Source: Bacillus sp. SA1-12 (GTDB lineage: Bacteria; Bacillota; Bacilli; Bacillales; Bacillaceae). Taken from it: a stretch of DNA of 64,000 nucleotides. The DNA lies in NCBI RefSeq assembly GCF_000981385.1, contig NZ_LATZ01000004.1, forward strand, positions 165,494-229,493, read 5' to 3'. The notes beneath the pieces are model-generated. The model ran no database searches. It worked only from the letters and a program-made list of their open reading frames with translations, and was not told the origin of the DNA. Position numbers and translations under genes: made by a program. Positions 60,168 to 64,000 of this stretch are shown in pieces. How positions within the stretch are numbered: the first letter of the stretch is position 1; each line of letters starts with the position of its first letter.

Positions 60168-60231
60168 ATTTATGCGGTGTACAATCATCAGGCTTCGAAG
60201 ACTGTACAAATACACCGCATAAATCTTTTTT
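60168..60231. terminator. Long hairpin between the isomerase and iolT
   Basis: ATTTATGCGGTGTA pairs with TACACCGCATAAAT around an inner TGTACA/TGTACA palindromic pairing with CTTCGAAG at the centre. On the plus strand it continues CTTTTTTTTG; on the operon strand it is preceded by an A run instead. It may reduce transcription into iolT. Confidence 0.55.
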
Positions 60232-60315
60232 TGTTACCTAGGTATTGTACGGCTGTTTATAGCAATGGCATCTTGGTTGTCCTTGGTCCGACTGCTATCC
60301 TTTTCACAGCAGCTC

Positions 60316-61215
60316 TTATTTGTATATATGCACTCTCTCAGTTAGCAATCTATCTAAATACCCTTTTGTCCGCTTTGCAATTGGAAATGGTTTATCAAAA
60401 GGTGCCGGGTACATATCCTGCTCAACAACTAACCAACCTTCATAATGAATGTCAGCCAACACATTAAAGAATGCTTCCATATCCACAACACCTAACTCAG
60501 GTTCACACATGACATCTCTCTTAACTGCTTCTGCGAATGACCAGTTATTTGCTTCCATCATCTTTTTTACTTCCAGATCACAGCTTTTAATATGCAAGTA
60601 AGGGATTCGCTCATGATGCTTTTTCATAAAAGTAACTGGGTCCCCGTTACTGTGCGCATGATGGCCCGTATCCAAGCATAGATTTATATCCGTATCATTT
60701 AACAAGCGTTCAATTTGTTCTTCTGTTTCAATGTGGCTTTGTGCATGAGGGTGAAAAACAACTTCTAGCTGATAGTCTTCCTTTGCAACATTCCTTATGC
60801 GATTTATATTCTCAATAAATTGCTTCCATTGCTGTTCGTCCAGCTCCACTGGGCGTACAATCTCACCAGTAAATAAATCGGTATAGCAATCATCAATTAA
60901 AACGACATATGGGGCCGTTTCAAACTGCACTTGCAACTTTGCCATTTTATGCAGTTGCTCAATCAAATCGTCTGTTTTTTCAACAGACATCAAATCGCCT
61001 ACTAAAGTCGTAGCAACTAATTCAAGGTTACGCGAATCTAATTCATGTTTTAACAACTTATAGTCATTAGGCAAATAACCCCAAGGTCCCAATTCGATCC
61101 CCTCATAGCCAGCCTGTTCCATTTCATCTAAACATGTTTTCCAATCGATTTGCTTTTCATTTTGCGGAAACCAAACACCCCAAGAATCAGGGGCAGTACC
61201 AATTTTAATACGCAA
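60316..61215 (-). CDS. TIM-barrel sugar phosphate isomerase/epimerase (IolE/IolI/IolH type)
   Basis: A 299-residue AP-endonuclease-2-like barrel. KIGTAPDSWGVWFP, EMEQAGYEGIELGPWGYL, EVVFHPHAQSH, NLCLDTGHHAHSNGDPVTF and HIKSCDL give the conserved barrel and metal-binding (Glu/His/Asp) loops. In inositol operons such proteins dehydrate or isomerise inososes. The start is TTG 61215 behind AAGGGGGAG, overlapping the upstream gene by eleven bases. Which of the three inositol functions it has cannot be decided here. Confidence 0.85.
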   Translation of the reverse strand: MRIKIGTAPDSWGVWFPQNEKQIDWKTCLDEMEQAGYEGIELGPWGYLPNDYKLLKHELDSRNLELVATTLVGDLMSVEKTDDLIEQLHKMAKLQVQFETAPYVVLIDDCYTDLFTGEIVRPVELDEQQWKQFIENINRIRNVAKEDYQLEVVFHPHAQSHIETEEQIERLLNDTDINLCLDTGHHAHSNGDPVTFMKKHHERIPYLHIKSCDLEVKKMMEANNWSFAEAVKRDVMCEPELGVVDMEAFFNVLADIHYEGWLVVEQDMYPAPFDKPFPIAKRTKGYLDRLLTERVHIYK

Positions 61216-62356
61216 CTTTAACTCCCCCTTCTGAAGCCACATCTACCGCCATATTATTCTTGGCTGATTCCAACAAAGCTTTGACAGTTGCATCGACCTT
61301 TGCGGCAAAAGCAAAATCACATGTATATGACTCACCTTGTGTAACAGCTTTCAGCAATTTATGCGCTTCTACTACCTTCATATCGTTATAACCAATTGCA
61401 ATACCGGCAGCTGGCTGGAAAGCACTGTAACCTTCATGCCCTTCGTTTAAAAACACCCTTCTGAATCCTCTATCAATAGGATCATCAGATGTAAAGTACA
61501 CGTGAACTTCATTCATGTCTTCAAGGGAATAGTACACGCTTCCCTTTGTACCTTGAATCTCGTAGGTTAAATAGTTCTTTCTTCCAGCGGAAACACGACT
61601 GCAAGATATAGTTCCAATTGCCCCGATATTGTATTGGGCGATTGAAATGATCACGTCTTCATTTTCCACCTGACCATGTTCTTGAGAGCCGATTGTTTTT
61701 GGTCTTGTTTTAATGAATGTTTTTGATGTTGCTTGAACTGTTTTTATATCTCCCATTAAGTACTGTGACAAACTTAGTAAATGTGAGCCAAGATCACCTA
61801 ATGCACCTGATCCTGAATATTTGTTGATATGGCGCCATGATAGCGGTATCTCTGGGTTGAGCAAGCTATCTTGATCATAAGTACCGTTAAATCGAATGAT
61901 TTCTCCCAGTTTACCAGAATCAATTAACCCTTTAATGTAGGCCGATGCAGGATTAACGACATTGTTATAGCCTACATAATTGACTACCCCTTTCTTTTTC
62001 GCTAACTCCGCCAATTCATAGGATTGTTCAAACGTAAGTGTTAAGGGTTTTTCGCAATACACATGTTTCCCATTTTCTAACGCAGCCTTTGCGACTTCAA
62101 AATGAAAGGCATTCGGTGTGGCAATATCAACGACATCTACCTGGGCATCAGTCACAACATCAAGCCAATTGGTCGTTGAACGATTGAAACCAAGGGTTTT
62201 TTTGGCTGATTCAACAACCTCTTTATTAACATCTGCAATGATCTCAAAAACCGGATTTCCATATTTACTTCCAAAAACCATTGCAGCTTGATGAAATGAA
62301 GTGACATGTGCCTTTCCCATCCACCCTGCTCCTACTAAACCAATTCGTACATTCAT
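61205..62356 (-). CDS. Gfo/Idh/MocA family oxidoreductase
   Basis: A 383-residue NAD(P)-dependent dehydrogenase of the inositol/glucose-fructose oxidoreductase family. RIGLVGAGWMGKAHVTSFHQ is the Rossmann loop, YCEKPL (Lys catalytic) the family motif, and WRHINKYSGSGALGDLGSHL the substrate-binding loop (GDLGSH, His). Likely oxidises a cyclitol such as scyllo- or chiro-inositol. ATG follows AAAGAAG. First gene of the operon; a cre-like site and the AraC gene lie upstream. Confidence 0.9.
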   Translation of the reverse strand: MNVRIGLVGAGWMGKAHVTSFHQAAMVFGSKYGNPVFEIIADVNKEVVESAKKTLGFNRSTTNWLDVVTDAQVDVVDIATPNAFHFEVAKAALENGKHVYCEKPLTLTFEQSYELAELAKKKGVVNYVGYNNVVNPASAYIKGLIDSGKLGEIIRFNGTYDQDSLLNPEIPLSWRHINKYSGSGALGDLGSHLLSLSQYLMGDIKTVQATSKTFIKTRPKTIGSQEHGQVENEDVIISIAQYNIGAIGTISCSRVSAGRKNYLTYEIQGTKGSVYYSLEDMNEVHVYFTSDDPIDRGFRRVFLNEGHEGYSAFQPAAGIAIGYNDMKVVEAHKLLKAVTQGESYTCDFAFAAKVDATVKALLESAKNNMAVDVASEGGVKVAY

Positions 62357-62403
62357 CTTCTTTACTCCCCCTATTAAAAATTTAATTTAATACTATCGAT
62401 TTC

Positions 62404-62417
62404 AGAAAGCGTTGTCA
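62404..62417. promoter_or_regulatory. cre (CcpA) site upstream of the inositol operon
   Basis: AGAAAGCGTTGTCA matches TGWAARCGYTWNCW except for the first base and one W, about 50 bases before the oxidoreductase start. Catabolite repression of inositol genes is established in Bacillus. Confidence 0.6.
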
Positions 62418-62509
62418 TCATTGATTATTGCTGTTATATTGTAAATAATTGCTCTACTAGTTCAAAAGTTTCTAAAATAAATAATGTGTATATAAACGAA
62501 GGTGATTAC

Positions 62510-63343
62510 ATGAAAATGAATGAAAAAGGTATTTTACCTCATTCCGAAATGCGTTTTTATCAACCAAGCGACTTCGCCTATAAGGCCTTATATCATTTGA
62601 TTTACAGCGGAACATTTTACACAAATAGTGATTACTATGTTAATCGCAATAACTGGAACAGTTTTTTATTTTTATATGTAGAAAAAGGCAGAATGGTTGT
62701 AAAGTTTGAAAACAAGGAGTATTGTGCTACTGAAGGAGAATTCATTTTCCTAAACTGCTATAAACCTCATATCTATTACTCGGAAGGAGATAGCACATTT
62801 AAATGGGTTCATTTTGCAGGAAATGCCAGCCAAGCCTATTTTGAACAGATTTTTCCAAAACACGGGTGTGTATTCCCCACCATTCAGAACAACCTTAGAA
62901 TGCATTTGAGCCAACTTCTCGAAGATACAGAAAAAAGACAAATTGATGAAGAAAATCAGTCTATTATTATCAGCAAGATTCTTTACGAGTTAAACAAAAT
63001 TGCCTTCAAGCAGCAAGAACAAATGAATGCTGTTGTTACTAAAGCCATTTCTTTTATTGAAGTCAATTTTAGTCATGAACTCACTTTGGAGGAAATTTCA
63101 TCACATGTCAATTTAAGTCCATATTACTTTCTAAGACTATTTAAAAAATCAACTAATTTAACACCTATTCAATATTTAATTCGGCACCGATTAAATCACG
63201 CCAAACATTTATTGCATAATACCGATTATTCAATAAAAAGTATTGCATTTACCTGTGGATTTCATAGCGAAACACATTTTATAAATTCTTTTAAAAAAGC
63301 AAATGGTCTTCCTCCAAATAAGTTTCGTAATATTACATTTTAG
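62510..63343 (+). CDS. AraC family regulator, likely activator of the inositol operon
   Basis: A 277-residue regulator: cupin-like ligand domain (VEKGRMVVKFENKEYCATEG; KPHIYYSEGDSTFKWVHFAG) and paired HTHs (LEEISSHVNLSPYYFLRLFK; IKSIAFTCGFHSETHFINSF) with FKKANGLPPNKFR at the end. Start is ATG 62510 behind GAAGGTG. Divergent from the inositol operon, the usual layout for a local activator sensing its sugar. Confidence 0.9.
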   Translation: MKMNEKGILPHSEMRFYQPSDFAYKALYHLIYSGTFYTNSDYYVNRNNWNSFLFLYVEKGRMVVKFENKEYCATEGEFIFLNCYKPHIYYSEGDSTFKWVHFAGNASQAYFEQIFPKHGCVFPTIQNNLRMHLSQLLEDTEKRQIDEENQSIIISKILYELNKIAFKQQEQMNAVVTKAISFIEVNFSHELTLEEISSHVNLSPYYFLRLFKKSTNLTPIQYLIRHRLNHAKHLLHNTDYSIKSIAFTCGFHSETHFINSFKKANGLPPNKFRNITF

Positions 63344-63419
63344 ATTTGGCAGGTTACCTGTTAATCATAATGCAGACTTTTATATAGAAGAATGATTCCA
63401 ATTAATAAAGCAGCTTTCC

Positions 63420-64000
63420 TGGACTGCACCCCAAAAGTTAGAGTGAAATCTAATTATTGGGGTGTTTTTTAGTGGCTAAATATAGTGAAGAATTTAAGTT
63501 GAAGCTTGTAAAAGAGTATTTAGAAGGTAAATTGGGATATAGATTATTAGCACAAAAGTATAATATGAAAGACTCCACACGTATTTTGAGATGGGTAAAA
63601 GCTTAAATTTGGGGAGAAAGGGTTAATGAGAAAGAAGAACAAGGAAACTTATTCTGTTCAATTTAAGCTAGATGTATTAAGCTTTATGAAAAGAACAGGT
63701 TCTTCAGAGACTGATACAGCCCTTCAATTTGGACTAACCAACCCTTCTATGGTAGCTTCTTGGAAGAAAGCTTTTTTGGAGGGTGGTCCTGAGGCCCTGG
63801 ATAGACCGAAAGGACGGCCATCCATGTCTGATCTTAATAAGAACAAAAGAAATAAAAAAGTTGCAGAAGAAAAAGAAATGACGTACGAACAAAAATTGGA
63901 GAGAGAAAACGAACTTCTGCGTTTAGAGGTAGAATACCTAAAAAAGTTGCGAGCTTTTCAGATGGATCCGGAAGGCTATCTCGAAAAGCACAAGCAGCGT
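63420..64000 (+). mobile_element. IS3-family (IS150-like) insertion sequence, left end
   Basis: The left inverted repeat begins at about 63420 (TGGACTGCACCCCAAAAG). CACCCCAAAAGTTAGA folds with TCTAATTATTGGGGTG, a hairpin typical of IS left ends that blocks outside transcription. The orfA region runs to the window edge; the right end is outside. A few dozen bases separate it from the AraC stop. Confidence 0.75.
63472..64000 (+). pseudogene. IS3-family OrfA (HTH protein), frameshifted and partial
   Basis: GTG 63472 opens a frame, VAKYSEEFKLKLVKEYLEGK ... RILRWVKA, ended by TAA at 63604. The next frame continues KFGEKGLMRKKNKETYSVQF, then a second helix-turn-helix (ALQFGLTNPSMVASWKKAFL) and a leucine-zipper region (ENELLRLEVEYLKKL) to the window end. 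In intact relatives the two parts are one protein, so a one-base insertion (about 63604) or a two-base deletion has split it. This is not the programmed OrfA-OrfB shift, which lies later. Confidence 0.75.

Noticed and set aside
63604..63628. Programmed -1 frameshift of IS3 OrfA/OrfB
   Set aside because: The break lies inside the first helix-turn-helix part of OrfA, well before the zipper region where the programmed shift occurs; no A-rich slippery run is present.

Overview
The window is low-GC DNA from a Firmicute of the family Bacillaceae. Nearly every gene has a strong AGGAGG-type ribosome binding site, TTG and GTG starts are common, and many genes have close B. subtilis counterparts (UgtP, UppP, PbuE, DeoD, YcgR/YcgQ, IolT, PhoD, YflT, Cls). 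I saw no rRNA, tRNA, CRISPR array or prophage. Names come from sequence recognition alone; nothing was searched.

Layout. 1-8 kb: two TetR regulators, an aldehyde dehydrogenase, a membrane protein behind twin palindromic operators, a DUF2089/YvlB-type operon, UgtP, an AIM24 protein and a CPBP membrane protein. 8-14 kb: polysaccharide deacetylase, the UppP-DedA lipid-carrier recycling pair, an MFS transporter, and two broken genes (glutamate dehydrogenase, DinB). 14-31 kb: two tandem PhoD phosphatases, two unusual secreted proteins, GH43, a J-domain-like membrane protein, an oligosaccharide ABC importer without its ATPase, a 25-residue holin-like toxin, an XRE regulator, DUF3231, then a graveyard of HAD phosphatase fragments and a third, frameshifted PhoD. 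31-41 kb: TrmB, PbuE-DeoD purine pair, SPOR/NAGPA exported protein, AraC/EamA pair, DUF2628, APH-type kinase. 41-46 kb: an ABC-F ribosome-protection ATPase under an ErmDL-like leader peptide with attenuator hairpins, lipid kinase, cardiolipin synthase, YflT. 46-53 kb: intracellular amylase, SDR, epimerase, AlkA-type glycosylase, acetyltransferase, frameshifted HAD. 53-58 kb: YcgR-YcgQ behind a near-consensus Zur box, acetyltransferase, a catalytically degenerate M50-like protein, PspA and its Gly/His-rich membrane partner. 58-64 kb: an inositol-type operon (IolT, TIM-barrel isomerase, Gfo/Idh/MocA oxidoreductase) with a divergent AraC regulator and a cre site, then the left end of an IS3-family element.

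The most interesting signals are: (1) the macrolide-sensing leader (MTHSMRLRFPTLNR) joined to an ABC-F gene; (2) the Zur box in front of ycgRQ with its histidine-rich membrane subunit; (3) a type I toxin-like microgene with a sequestered Shine-Dalgarno and a candidate antisense promoter; (4) a HAD-IIA remnant whose C-terminal piece is inverted in place; (5) a four-repeat secreted Ala-rich protein. The window also carries several lesions (one-base indels, in-frame stops), either real gene decay or draft-quality sequence.
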